Shown one piece after another: positions 1 through 7,235 of a DNA stretch of 32,959 bases. The notes under the pieces were generated by a model. The model saw only the letters and a program-made list of their open reading frames with translations, ran no database searches and had not been told where the DNA came from. The DNA comes from Haloarculaceae archaeon (GTDB lineage Archaea > Halobacteriota > Halobacteria > Halobacteriales > Haloarculaceae). The stretch's first letter is position 1, and each line of letters begins with the position of its first letter. The stretch covers positions 1-32,959 of the forward strand of contig JAHENN010000119.1 in assembly GCA_018609665.1 (NCBI GenBank), read 5' to 3'. Position numbers and translations under genes: made by a program.

Positions 1-591
1 GAGCCGGCGTACGCCGCCGCCGCCACCGCGACCGGCTTCGGCTTCCCCAGCGGCCACGCCCTCGGCACCGCGACGGTCTACGGCGGGCTGGCGCTGCTCG
101 TCGGCCGACGTCGTGGCTACGGCGCCGCCGGGGCCGTCGTCGCCGTCGTCGCCGCCTCCCGGGTCGTCCTCGGCGTGCACTACCTCGTCGACGTCGTCGC
201 CGGCGTCGCCGCCGGTGCCGTCCTGCTCGCCGGCCTCTACCGGCTCTGCGGCCGCGGGTCGAACCCGGGGCGGGCGCTGATGTTGGTGACGCTCGTCGCG
301 CTCGCCGGTCCCGTCGTCGGCGAGTACGACTTCGAGACGATGGCCTCGCTGGGCGGCGCCCTCGGCGCCCGGATCACGTGGGGAATCGTCGGCGGCGCCG
401 TCGTCCACGAGTCGACGACGAGGCGGGGCGGCGCGGTCGCGGCCGCCGTCGGCGCCGCTGCTGGCGTTCCGTTCGCCGTCGTCTACGCCGTCGAGCCGGC
501 GCCGTACGTCGCGTTCCTCGTCGTCGGGGTCGTCCTCGGCGGCGTCCTGTCGGCGCCGCTGGCCGGCGAGGCCGTCGCGAGGCGGCTGTAG
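1..591 (+). CDS. PAP2-family membrane phosphatase, 5' end missing
   Basis: The reading frame is open from the first base of the window, so the N-terminus is missing. The visible part holds two hallmarks of the PAP2 (type 2 phosphatidic acid phosphatase) superfamily. One is a GFPSGHA segment near residues 14-20, the phosphate-binding and catalytic-His motif. The other is SRVVLGVHYLVDVVAG near residues 52-67, which carries the second Arg and His. Several hydrophobic Ala/Val/Gly-rich helices follow, so this is an integral membrane protein. Members dephosphorylate lipid phosphates or polyprenyl pyrophosphates at the membrane; the substrate cannot be read from sequence. The gene converges on glnA. 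A GTG lies inside the second motif, so a start there would cut the active site, and I treat the whole open frame as coding. Confidence 0.85.
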   Translation, partial: EPAYAAAATATGFGFPSGHALGTATVYGGLALLVGRRRGYGAAGAVVAVVAASRVVLGVHYLVDVVAGVAAGAVLLAGLYRLCGRGSNPGRALMLVTLVALAGPVVGEYDFETMASLGGALGARITWGIVGGAVVHESTTRRGGAVAAAVGAAAGVPFAVVYAVEPAPYVAFLVVGVVLGGVLSAPLAGEAVARRL

Positions 592-684
592 ACCGCCCGC
601 GGCGCGGAGACGGGCCGACGGGACGGCGACGGGGAGACGCCGCCACGAACGACGGAGTTCGGAAGTGGTGATCGCCGGCGAGCG

Positions 685-697
685 CTCCCGACGGGAG
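685..697. terminator. Short perfect hairpin between convergent genes
   Basis: CTCCCG-A-CGGGAG is a 6-bp perfect dyad with one central base. It lies 94 bp past the PAP2 stop and about 73 bp past the glnA stop. In this convergent gap it could help end transcription from either side. The one-base centre means a real hairpin would have a shorter stem, so the assignment is tentative. Confidence 0.3.
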
Positions 698-753
698 ACG
701 CACACGTCGGCGTAGCGTCGACCGACTGCCGCGTGCCGGAGACGCGTGACCGG

Positions 754-763
754 AAAAATAAAA
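754..763 (-). terminator. T-rich terminator after glnA
   Basis: Read on the minus strand, TTTTATTTTT begins 7 bases after the glnA stop codon. Archaeal RNA polymerase terminates on such oligo-T tracts without needing a hairpin. It is one of very few A/T runs in this G+C-rich region. Confidence 0.6.
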
Positions 764-769
764 CGCGGG

Positions 770-2140
770 CTAGAACTTCTCGAGGTAGCGGTCCAGTTCC
801 CACTGGGAGACGTCGACCAGGTAGTCGGTGTACTCCTCGCGTTTGGCCTCGACGAACTTCTCGGCGACGTGCTCGCCCAGACCGCTCCGGACGACCTCGT
901 CGTCCTCGAGGGCGTCGACGGCCTCGCCGAGGTTCTCCGGCAGCGTCTCGATGCCGTACTCCTCGCGCTTGGCCTCGTCGAACTCGTAGATGTTCTCCCG
1001 GATCGGGTCCGGCGCCTCGAGGCCGCGCTCGATGCCGTCGATACCGGCGTTGATGAGCGCCGCGAAGGCGAGATACGGGTTACACGAGGGGTCGGGGAAC
1101 CGGGCCTCGATGCGGCTGGCGGCGGGAACGCGGGCGGCCGGCTTGCGGATGAGCGCCGACCGGTTGCGGTCGGACCACGCGACGTAGACCGGCGCCTCGT
1201 AGCCCGGTACCAGGCGCTTGTAGCTGTTGACCGTCGGGTCGGTGACGGCGCAGATGGCCGGCGCGTGCTCGAGGATGCCGGCGAGGAACGAGTGGGCCGT
1301 CTCGCTCAGGTCGAACTCGTCGTTGTCGTCGTGGAAGGCGTTCTCGCCGTCCTCGAACAGCGACATGTGGGTGTGCATCCCCGAGCCGTTGATGCGCGGC
1401 ACCGGCTTCGGCATGAACGTCGCGTGGAGGTCGTGCTGGGCGGCGACGGCCCGGACCGTCGTCCGGAAGGTGGCGACGTTGTCGGCCGTCGACAGCGCGT
1501 CGTCGTACTCGAAGTTGATCTCGTACTGGCCCTCGGCGACCTCGTGGTGGCTGGCCTCGATCTCGAAGCCCATGTCCTCCAGCGCGAAGATGATCTCCCG
1601 GCGGACGTCGCTGGCGAGGTCCTTCGGGGCGACGTCGAAGTAGCCGCCCTGGTCGGCGAACTCCGTCGTCGCGTAGCCGTCGTCGTCCTGCTTGAACAGG
1701 AAGAACTCCGGCTCGGGGGCCATGTTCACCTCGAAGCCGTGGGCCTCGGCCCGGTCGAGGGCGTTCTTCAGCACGCGCCGGGGGTCGCCCTCGAACGGCT
1801 CGCCGGTCGAGGTGTCGATGACGTCGCAGATGAGCCGGGCGGCGCCGCTCTTCCCGTCGGTCTGCCACGGCAGCACCGCGAACGTCTCCGGGTCCGGCTT
1901 CAGCCGCATGTCCGACTCCTGGATGCGGACGAAGCCGTTGATCGACGAGCCGTCGAAGTAGATACCGTCGGTGAAGGCCTTCTCCGCCTGCCGGGCCGGA
2001 ATGGAGACGTTCTTCACCGTCCCGAGGATGTCGGTGAACTGCAGTCGGAGGAAGTCGATGTCCCGCTCGTCTATCTGTTCGAGTACGTTCTGTTCCTCTA
2101 CGGAGAGGCCGCCGTCGGCGGCCGTGTTTTCGTTCGTCAT
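770..2140 (-). CDS. glnA: Glutamine synthetase, class I alpha type
   Basis: Cytoplasmic enzyme joining ammonia and glutamate to glutamine using ATP, the main entry of nitrogen at low ammonium. The 456-residue length fits archaeal GS-I. Recognisable motifs are DGSSI at 63-67, PEPEFFLF at 142-149 with metal-binding Glu, KPVPRINGSGMHTHMS at 245-260 (ATP/glutamate signature), NRSALIRKPAA, and a C-terminal NPYLAFAALINAG. The NLYDLPP adenylylation site of GS-I beta is not seen, so control by adenylylation is unlikely. I start at MTNEN; an in-frame ATG ten codons upstream lies within or very near the likely promoter. The gene is divergent from lrp and separated from it by 127 bp with two dyads, which suggests regulation by the Lrp-family neighbour. 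Confidence 0.97.
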   Translation of the reverse strand: MTNENTAADGGLSVEEQNVLEQIDERDIDFLRLQFTDILGTVKNVSIPARQAEKAFTDGIYFDGSSINGFVRIQESDMRLKPDPETFAVLPWQTDGKSGAARLICDVIDTSTGEPFEGDPRRVLKNALDRAEAHGFEVNMAPEPEFFLFKQDDDGYATTEFADQGGYFDVAPKDLASDVRREIIFALEDMGFEIEASHHEVAEGQYEINFEYDDALSTADNVATFRTTVRAVAAQHDLHATFMPKPVPRINGSGMHTHMSLFEDGENAFHDDNDEFDLSETAHSFLAGILEHAPAICAVTDPTVNSYKRLVPGYEAPVYVAWSDRNRSALIRKPAARVPAASRIEARFPDPSCNPYLAFAALINAGIDGIERGLEAPDPIRENIYEFDEAKREEYGIETLPENLGEAVDALEDDEVVRSGLGEHVAEKFVEAKREEYTDYLVDVSQWELDRYLEKF

Positions 2141-2170
2141 CTTTCTCGACGCCGGACACGAGGAAGCCAT

Positions 2171-2180
2171 CTACTAAATC
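2171..2180 (-). promoter_or_regulatory. Probable glnA TATA box
   Basis: On the minus strand the sequence is GATTTAGTAG, centred about 36 bp before the chosen glnA start. It fits a haloarchaeal TATA element with a leader of roughly 9 bases. Confidence 0.5.
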
Positions 2181-2188
2181 GTTATTGG

Positions 2189-2198
2189 TTTGCGCAAA
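2189..2198. promoter_or_regulatory. 10-bp perfect palindrome upstream of glnA
   Basis: TTTGCGCAAA is a perfect palindrome located about 9 bp upstream of the probable glnA TATA box. Lrp/AsnC regulators bind as dimers to dyads of this kind, and an lrp gene is adjacent. The position suits an activator or repressor site acting on glnA. Confidence 0.5.
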
Positions 2199-2215
2199 TC
2201 TGCTCCGGCGTCGCA

Positions 2216-2241
2216 TAGAACTGTATGTTCGTAAAGTTCTA
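2216..2241. promoter_or_regulatory. Inverted repeat over the lrp core promoter
   Basis: TAGAACT at 2216-2222 is repeated in inverse as AGTTCTA at 2235-2241, giving perfect 7-bp arms and a 12-bp spacer. It ends 26 bp before the lrp ATG, where the TATA box of a leaderless transcript would be expected. This is consistent with autoregulation of lrp. Confidence 0.5.
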
Positions 2242-2267
2242 ATCCCCGGGGGCCGTATCCGACTGTA

Positions 2268-2720
2268 ATGACGTACGAAAATCTCGACCGCAAGCTGGTG
2301 AACGCCCTGCTGGAGGACGGCCGCGCGTCGCTCCGGTCGCTCGGCGAGGACCTCGACGTCTCGGTGACGACCGTCTCGAACCACATCTCCGACCTCGAGG
2401 AGCAGGGCATCATCGAGGGGTACGTCCCCGAGGTGAACTACGGCAAGCTCGGCTACGACGTCACCGCGGTCATCCAGCTGAAGGTGGAGGGCAGTGCCCT
2501 CCCGGAGATCACCGACCGGCTCAAGGACCACACCCACATGGTGTCGGTCTACGAGGTTACCGGCGATCACGACATCTTCGCCGTCGGCAAGTTCACCGAC
2601 ACCGACCACATGAACGAACAGATCAAGGAGCTGCTCACCGACCCCGAGATCAAGGAGTCCAACACCTCAGTGGTGCTGAACACCGTCACCGAACACGAGC
2701 AGTTCGACCTGGAGTTCTGA
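2268..2720 (+). CDS. lrp: Lrp/AsnC-family transcription regulator
   Basis: A 150-residue DNA-binding regulator. Residues 1-60 form the AsnC-type winged helix (LDRKLVNALLEDGRASLRSLGEDL followed by the recognition helix VSVTTVSNHISDLEEQG). Residues about 65-150 form the RAM/AsnC effector domain (VTAVIQLKVEG, VYEVTGDHDIFAVGKF), which usually oligomerises and binds an amino acid. The gene is divergent from glnA; in Halobacterium this family member has been linked to control of glnA expression. Inference here: it senses an amino acid, probably glutamine or leucine, and acts on the dyads in the shared intergenic region. The ATG at 2268 gives a full-length domain and an almost leaderless transcript. 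Confidence 0.93.
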   Translation: MTYENLDRKLVNALLEDGRASLRSLGEDLDVSVTTVSNHISDLEEQGIIEGYVPEVNYGKLGYDVTAVIQLKVEGSALPEITDRLKDHTHMVSVYEVTGDHDIFAVGKFTDTDHMNEQIKELLTDPEIKESNTSVVLNTVTEHEQFDLEF

Positions 2721-2733
2721 CCCCCGGTGGCCG

Positions 2734-2739
2734 TTTTTT
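2734..2739 (+). terminator. T6 terminator after lrp
   Basis: A run of six T starts 13 bases after the lrp stop, following GGTGGCCG. This is a typical archaeal oligo-T terminator. Confidence 0.55.
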
Positions 2740-2766
2740 GCTCCGTCTCCGACGGCCGTAGAAACA

Positions 2767-2773
2767 TTTATTA
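2767..2773 (+). promoter_or_regulatory. TATA box of the 37-residue microprotein gene
   Basis: TTTATTA lies in an A/T-rich patch, centred 35 bp before the ATG at 2805. It predicts a start site near 2796 and a leader of about 8 bases. It stands out clearly from the surrounding G+C-rich DNA. Confidence 0.6.
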
Positions 2774-2804
2774 TGATAGATTCCTTGCCATCATTTGACA
2801 TACC

Positions 2805-2918
2805 ATGACGAACCAGCTCACCGAGGAACTCGTCCACTGGGAACTGGCGGCGCCGCCGGACGGAGCCGAGTCGACCGAGGACGAGGACGAGGACACCGTC
2901 GAAGCGCCCGCCGAGTGA
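2805..2918 (+). CDS. Small acidic protein, 37 residues
   Basis: An ATG-initiated frame of 37 residues. It begins MTNQLTEELVHWELAAPP and ends in a run rich in Asp and Glu. The first half could form one amphipathic helix with a Trp (EELVHWEL). The acidic tail is typical of soluble haloarchaeal proteins. There is no Cys, no zinc motif and no signal peptide. I do not recognise a family. Coding is supported by a good TATA box at the right distance, the acidic composition expected of a haloarchaeal product, and isolation between an lrp terminator and a convergent gene. Function unknown. It may be one of the many haloarchaeal microproteins that annotation pipelines miss. Confidence 0.6.
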   Translation: MTNQLTEELVHWELAAPPDGAESTEDEDEDTVEAPAE

Positions 2919-2990
2919 CGTATCGATTCTTCAAGCCGGGCGCACGGAGCGCCCCGCCGACGCGCCACACAGCGGCGGCACTGTCGCCGG

Positions 2991-3503
2991 CTACTGCGTT
3001 TCGAGTATCGTCGTCTCGGCGCCGACGACGTGGTTCGTGTCGCCGGTGCCGGAAACCGTCTCTCGGTCGCCGCCGTCGACGCTGACCTCGACCGGGCCGA
3101 ACCCGTAGCTCCCGGGGGCCGTCGGCCCGGTCGGCGCCTCGGCGACGTTGGTCTCCCGGAGGTCTTCGACGTACGGCGTCGCCCGGACGATGACGGGCGC
3201 GTCGTCGACCTCGTCGGGGTCCAGCCGGACGACCCCGATCTGGACGTTCTCGCCGTCCTGCTCGGAGCCGAGGTCAACCACGTACTCCTCGGCGTTCTCG
3301 ACGTCGTACGGGCCCTCCTCGCTCACCTCCGCGTAGTTCCGCTCGGAGTCCGAGCAGGTGTACGGCACGTAGTCCTGGTAGAACCCGCCGACGCCGTCCG
3401 TCGGGTCGCCGGCCGCCGCCGTCGACAGGGCCGGCGCGAGTCCGCCGGTCCCGAGTGCTCGCAGCACGCTCCGTCTCGTCGGAGAGCTTTCGCCGTCCGG
3501 AAT
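2991..3503 (-). CDS. Tat-exported hypothetical protein
   Basis: The first conventional start codon is GTG at 3467, giving 158 residues beginning MLRALGTGG. In frame upstream, with no stop, the DNA encodes SSPTRRSVLRALGTGG and then LAPALSTAAAG, a good twin-arginine signal. A GTG start would discard the two Arg. The in-frame codon at 3503-3501 is ATT and lies 3-5 bases from the transcription start predicted by the TATA box at 3531-3536, so I give the extended gene of 170 residues. The mature part (FYQDYVPYTCSDSERNYAE, ending ETTILETQ) matches no family I know. It converges on the 37-residue gene. Start codon uncertain; expression and function are inferred. Confidence 0.65.
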   Translation of the reverse strand: MPDGESSPTRRSVLRALGTGGLAPALSTAAAGDPTDGVGGFYQDYVPYTCSDSERNYAEVSEEGPYDVENAEEYVVDLGSEQDGENVQIGVVRLDPDEVDDAPVIVRATPYVEDLRETNVAEAPTGPTAPGSYGFGPVEVSVDGGDRETVSGTGDTNHVVGAETTILETQ

Positions 3504-3530
3504 ACGAGGATTATCCCCACGCCTGGCGAG

Positions 3531-3536
3531 TATAAG
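3531..3536 (-). promoter_or_regulatory. TATA box of the Tat-exported protein
   Basis: On the minus strand the sequence is CTTATA. Its centre predicts transcription starting near 3506, right at the suspected ATT start and about 39 bases before the GTG. Confidence 0.55.
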
Positions 3537-3564
3537 GTCCGTGAAGCGGCCCCCGCACCGCCGG

Positions 3565-4206
3565 CTACGACAGGCAGTAGTCGACGAAGTTCCGGAGAAT
3601 CCGGAGGCCGGTCTCGCCGGACTTCTCCGGGTGGAACTGCGTGCCGAAGACGTTGCCCGCCTCGTTGGCGACGACGGACGGAAAGCAGACCCCGTAGTCG
3701 GTCGTCGCGACGACGGCCGACTCGTCGTCCGGGCTGGCGTAGTAGGAGTGGACGAAGTACGCGTGCTCGCCGTCGACGCCCTCGACGAGGGGGTGGTCGC
3801 GCTCGACGTCGAGCTCGTTCCAGCCCATGTGCGGCACCGTCAGGCCGGCCGAAAAGCGGACGTTGCGGCCGGGGGCGAGGTCCAGTCCCTCGACGTCGCC
3901 CTCGCCGATGTGGTCGGCCTCCTCGCTGGAGGTGAGCAGCATCTGCATGCCGAGACAGATGCCGAACAGCGGCGTCCCCTCGGCGGCGGCGTCCGCGAGT
4001 GCGTCCCGGAACGGCCCGGCGTTCTCCATGCCCTCGCTGAAGGCGCCGACCCCCGGCAGGACGACCCCGTCGGCGGCGTCGACGTCGGCGGGGTCGTCGG
4101 TGATCGTGACGTCGGCGCCGGCCCGCTCCAGCCCGCGGGTCGCGCTCCGGAGGTTCCCGAGCCCGTAGTCGACGAGGACGACCTCTGCGGTCCGCTGGGT
4201 GCTCAT
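3565..4206 (-). CDS. hisH: Imidazole glycerol phosphate synthase, glutaminase subunit
   Basis: A class I glutamine amidotransferase of 213 residues. It releases ammonia from glutamine and passes it to HisF, which makes imidazole glycerol phosphate for histidine and AICAR for purines. The nucleophile Cys84 sits in FGICLGMQML. The rest of the triad, His192 and Glu194, is in FGTQFHPEKS. The N-terminal VDYGLGNLRS and the PHMGWN segment are typical of HisH. No other his gene is in the window, as is usual for the scattered his genes of haloarchaea. It begins 38 bases after the phnE stop on the same strand, so it may be read through from phnDCE or have its own weak promoter in that gap. Confidence 0.96.
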   Translation of the reverse strand: MSTQRTAEVVLVDYGLGNLRSATRGLERAGADVTITDDPADVDAADGVVLPGVGAFSEGMENAGPFRDALADAAAEGTPLFGICLGMQMLLTSSEEADHIGEGDVEGLDLAPGRNVRFSAGLTVPHMGWNELDVERDHPLVEGVDGEHAYFVHSYYASPDDESAVVATTDYGVCFPSVVANEAGNVFGTQFHPEKSGETGLRILRNFVDYCLS

Positions 4207-4244
4207 ACCGGCAGTGCGCGGCGGCGACTCAAGACGGTTTTCCC

Positions 4245-5288
4245 TCACCGCGCCAGCGACTCCAGGAACCGCCGCGGGAAGCCGACGACCAGCTCCCACA
4301 GCCCCATCGTCTCCGTCTCGGCGCGGAGCCGCGAACGGATTCGCTGGCTGAACAGCTCGACGGAGATGATGAGCAGGAAGATACAGACGAGCGTCGCCAT
4401 CGCGTTGGTGAACGCGAACAGCCCGATCTGCGTCTCGACGACCTGTCCGAGCCCGCCGGCGCCGAGCACGCCCAGCGACACCGCGATGCGGACGTTGATC
4501 TCGAAGATGTACAGCGTCCAGGCGATGTAGGGGGTCGTCACCTGGCTCAGCATGCCGAACGTCACCGTCTGCGGGCGGCTGGCGCCGGTCGTCTCCATCG
4601 CCTCGATGGGCCCCTCCTCGATTTCCTCCAGCTCGTCGGTGAACAGCCGGCCGAGGTTGCCGATGGTGTCGGTCGCCACCGCCAGCACCGCCGACACCGG
4701 CGTGATGCCCGCAAGCGGGATGTAGATGAGAATCCACACCAGCGCAGGGATAGCCCGGATGGCCGACATGGTGCCGCGGAAGAGGAAGTTCAGCGGGAAC
4801 GGCAGCACCCGCTCGGAGCCGAGCACGCCGAACAGCAGCGCCAGCGGAAAGCCCAGCACCGTGCCGGCGAAGCCGACCGCTAGGGTGTTGCCCGCGACGC
4901 CGAACAGCGCGAACAGCCCCTCCGAGCGGAGTATCGACCACACCTCCCCGAACAGCCGGAGCGGGTCGGTCCACAGCAGCGAGACGTCGCTGGCGAACAG
5001 CAGGTTCCGCTCGCCGATGAACGCCACGTAGGCGCCGACGTCGAGCAGCGGCACCACCCCGACGTACGTGACCGGGAAGAAGTTGCCGAGCGACTCGAGG
5101 AAGAACTCCAGGGTGTAGTTCTCCGTGAGGACGTCGACCGTCCCCAGCGCCTGGCCGAAAAGGACCCCGACGAGCGCAACCAGCCCCAGCCCGCCGAGGA
5201 CCCGCCGGGCGCGGGCCAGCCGGATGCTGTCGAGCTCTTCGGCGAGCCGCTCCGGCGGCTCGTCGTCGCCCGCCGGCTCGCCGCTCAT
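4245..5288 (-). CDS. phnE: Phosphonate/phosphate-type ABC transporter permease PhnE
   Basis: An inner-membrane permease of 347 residues with a cytoplasmic acidic N-terminus (about 30 residues), a first membrane helix near 30-50, and a cluster of helices from about 120 to the end. The cytoplasmic EAA loop that contacts the ATPase reads EAMETTGASRPQTVTFGMLS, followed by the family feature VSLGVLGAGGLGQVV. It overlaps phnC by four bases (ATGA), which implies translational coupling. PhnE with PhnC and PhnD imports phosphonates, phosphite or phosphate esters. No C-P lyase genes follow in this window, so the substrate is open. Confidence 0.93.
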   Translation of the reverse strand: MSGEPAGDDEPPERLAEELDSIRLARARRVLGGLGLVALVGVLFGQALGTVDVLTENYTLEFFLESLGNFFPVTYVGVVPLLDVGAYVAFIGERNLLFASDVSLLWTDPLRLFGEVWSILRSEGLFALFGVAGNTLAVGFAGTVLGFPLALLFGVLGSERVLPFPLNFLFRGTMSAIRAIPALVWILIYIPLAGITPVSAVLAVATDTIGNLGRLFTDELEEIEEGPIEAMETTGASRPQTVTFGMLSQVTTPYIAWTLYIFEINVRIAVSLGVLGAGGLGQVVETQIGLFAFTNAMATLVCIFLLIISVELFSQRIRSRLRAETETMGLWELVVGFPRRFLESLAR

Positions 5289-6085
5289 GCGACCGGCCCG
5301 TCTCCGGCGGTCGGCCGGTCGGGCTCTTCGCCCTGCTCGATGTCCGTCTCTGCGAGCATCCCCTCGGTGTCGATGTCGCCGTAGATCTCGTCGATGACGT
5401 CCATCGTCAGCCCCTCGCGGTAGCCGTCGAACACCTTCTCGCCGTCCCGGAGGCCGATGAACCGCTGGCCGAACTTCCGGGCGAGGTTCACCTGATGGAG
5501 GCTGGTCACCGTCGTCAGCCCGCGGTCCTCGGCGGCCGTCCGGAGGTAGCCCATCACCTGCTGGGCGCTGCCGGGGTCGAGGCTGGCGACCGGCTCGTCG
5601 GCCAGCAGCACCTCCGGCCGCTGGACCAGCGCGCGGGCGATACCGACCCGCTGCTGTTGGCCGCCGCTCATCCGGCGGGCCTTCTGGCGGGCCTCGTCGA
5701 GCAGTCCGACCGTGTCGAGCGCCTCCAGCGCCAGCAGCTTGTCCGACTCGTCCTGCAGCCGCAACAGACTCGACAGGAACCGGTGGCGGTTCAGCGACCC
5801 CGTCAGCGCGTTCGCGTAGGCGCTCAGCCCGCCGATGATGTTGTGCTGCTGGAAGATCATGGCGACGTCGTCCCGCGGGCCGGTCACCTCCTCGCCGGCG
5901 ACGGTGACGGCGCCGTCGGTCGGCTCCGTCAGCCCGTTGAGACAGCGCAACAGCGTCGACTTGCCGGAGCCGGAGACGCCGAGCACGACGACGAACTCCC
6001 CTTCCGGAATCTCGAAGGAGACCTCCTCGAGCGCAACGACGTCGCCGAACTCCTTCGTCAGCGCGTCGACGGTGATGTCGGTCAT
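5285..6085 (-). CDS. phnC: Phosphonate/phosphate-type ABC transporter ATPase PhnC
   Basis: A nucleotide-binding subunit of 266 residues that powers import through PhnE at the cytoplasmic face. Walker A is GVSGSGKST at 36-44, the Q-loop is FQQ at 78-80, the ABC signature is MSGGQQQRVGIARAL from 139, Walker B is LLADEP near 160-165, and the switch His is His197 in TSLHQVNLA. All key residues are present, so it should be active. The segment MIFQQHNIIGGLSAYANALTG is characteristic of PhnC-type ATPases. The C-terminal 30 residues are acidic. It follows phnD by 63 bases and overlaps phnE. Confidence 0.95.
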   Translation of the reverse strand: MTDITVDALTKEFGDVVALEEVSFEIPEGEFVVVLGVSGSGKSTLLRCLNGLTEPTDGAVTVAGEEVTGPRDDVAMIFQQHNIIGGLSAYANALTGSLNRHRFLSSLLRLQDESDKLLALEALDTVGLLDEARQKARRMSGGQQQRVGIARALVQRPEVLLADEPVASLDPGSAQQVMGYLRTAAEDRGLTTVTSLHQVNLARKFGQRFIGLRDGEKVFDGYREGLTMDVIDEIYGDIDTEGMLAETDIEQGEEPDRPTAGDGPVA

Positions 6086-6148
6086 GGCTCTGTCCCGACG
6101 ACGGGTCTCTGCCGTGGTGAACGCTTCGACGGGGTCATCCGGCGGGCG

Positions 6149-7135
6149 TTACTCGAGGTCCTCGAACTCGAGGCCGAGCTCGTCGAGCACCTGCTGGATG
6201 GGCGCGAAGTCCTCCTCGCTGCCCTCCTCGACGCCGGTGAACCACAGCTCCTCGCCCTCGTATCCCTCCTCGTGGGCGAGGTCCTCCTCGGTCGCGCCGA
6301 GGATGGCCGCCTCGACGTCCTCGCGGACGGGGTCGTCCCAGTTGGACCGCGACATCAGCGGCGCCCGCGGCAGCGGGTCCGACACCGCAAGCAGCTTCAG
6401 CTCCGCCTCGTCGGTCGCCGACCCGGCGCCGTCGTACTCCGCGGAGATGTCGACGAAGTCCTGGGACATCTCGTCGAACTGCTCCTGGGGGACGTGCGGC
6501 GCCGTCGAGAAGGCGCCGGTCGTCGCCGCCGCGACCGAGGGGTTCTCGATCAGCTGCTGGCGGGCCGTCGAGTGGTCGGAGTACTGGGCGTTGAAGTCGA
6601 CGGCGTCGCCGTCCGGCGCCGTCCCGACGTCCAGCCCCGCGTCCTGGAGGATGGTCAGCGGGACGAGCGTGCCGCTGACCGACAGCGTCGCGCCCATCGC
6701 GACGTCCTCGCCTTCCAGCTCCGCCAGTGAGTCGACGCCGTTCTCGTCGGGCGTCGTCGTGATCAGCGAGAAGTACTGGGCGGCGCCGAACGCCACCCGG
6801 ATGCCGATGACGTCGGCGGCGTCGGAGGCGGCGACGGCCGCCGACGGGGAGGTGTCGGCCACCTCGCCGCCGTCGCGGCGCAGCTCCTGCAGCGTCGCGG
6901 CGTAGCTCGCGGTCTCGACGGCCTCGACGGTGACGTCGGCCTCCGATTCGATGTGGTCGAACATCGGCTGGTACTGGGCGGTGATGTCGACGTCGGCCTC
7001 GGCCGGGTTGAGGATGAACCGCACCTCGTCGGCTCCCCCACCGCCGGTGCCGGTGCAGCCGGCGAGTCCGAACGCGGCTGCGGCGCCGGTCGACTTGATG
7101 ACGGTCCGTCGGTCCACGCGGGTCCCCTTCGACAT
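6149..7135 (-). CDS. phnD: Phosphonate/phosphate-type substrate-binding lipoprotein PhnD
   Basis: The solute-binding component of the transporter, 328 residues. The N-terminus is a twin-arginine lipoprotein signal: DRRTVIKSTGAAAAFGLAG before Cys27, followed by a Gly-rich linker. The protein should therefore be folded before export and anchored by lipid on the outer face. The mature part has the PhnD/periplasmic-binding-protein-2 pattern: RFILNPAE, then a region of two-lobe character with VSGTLVPLTILQDAGLD. It is the first gene of phnD-phnC-phnE. A TATA box at 7159-7165 lies 27 bp before the ATG, so the transcript is probably leaderless. The ligand could be phosphonate, phosphite or phosphate; the sequence does not decide. 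Confidence 0.92.
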   Translation of the reverse strand: MSKGTRVDRRTVIKSTGAAAAFGLAGCTGTGGGGADEVRFILNPAEADVDITAQYQPMFDHIESEADVTVEAVETASYAATLQELRRDGGEVADTSPSAAVAASDAADVIGIRVAFGAAQYFSLITTTPDENGVDSLAELEGEDVAMGATLSVSGTLVPLTILQDAGLDVGTAPDGDAVDFNAQYSDHSTARQQLIENPSVAAATTGAFSTAPHVPQEQFDEMSQDFVDISAEYDGAGSATDEAELKLLAVSDPLPRAPLMSRSNWDDPVREDVEAAILGATEEDLAHEEGYEGEELWFTGVEEGSEEDFAPIQQVLDELGLEFEDLE

Positions 7136-7158
7136 GTGAGCCGCTACATAGACGGGGG

Positions 7159-7165
7159 ATTAAAC
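7159..7165 (-). promoter_or_regulatory. phnD TATA box
   Basis: GTTTAAT on the minus strand, centred 27 bp before the phnD ATG. It is the strongest A/T element of the intergenic region. Confidence 0.65.
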
Positions 7166-7167
7166 AT

Positions 7168-7195
7168 TACTGATATCGGCCGAAACCGGTCAGTA
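7168..7195. promoter_or_regulatory. Inverted repeat upstream of the phnD TATA box
   Basis: TACTGA at 7168-7173 pairs with TCAGTA at 7190-7195. A shorter CGG/CCG pair inside partly extends the dyad. It abuts the upstream side of the phnD TATA/BRE region, where a regulator could act. A phosphate-starvation regulator is a reasonable guess but is not shown. Confidence 0.4.
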
Positions 7196-7235
7196 TCTCG
7201 GTGTACGGCAATGTATGACTACGTTTGGCAGGCGA

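Noticed and set aside
746..2218. Long open frame on the plus strand across glnA
   Set aside because: It is antisense to a fully supported glutamine synthetase. In G+C-rich DNA the complement of an acidic gene often stays open.
2773..2807. An 11-codon frame starting at 2773 whose stop overlaps the ATG of the 37-residue gene
   Set aside because: Its ATG overlaps the TATA box, upstream of the predicted transcript start, so it would not be in the mRNA.
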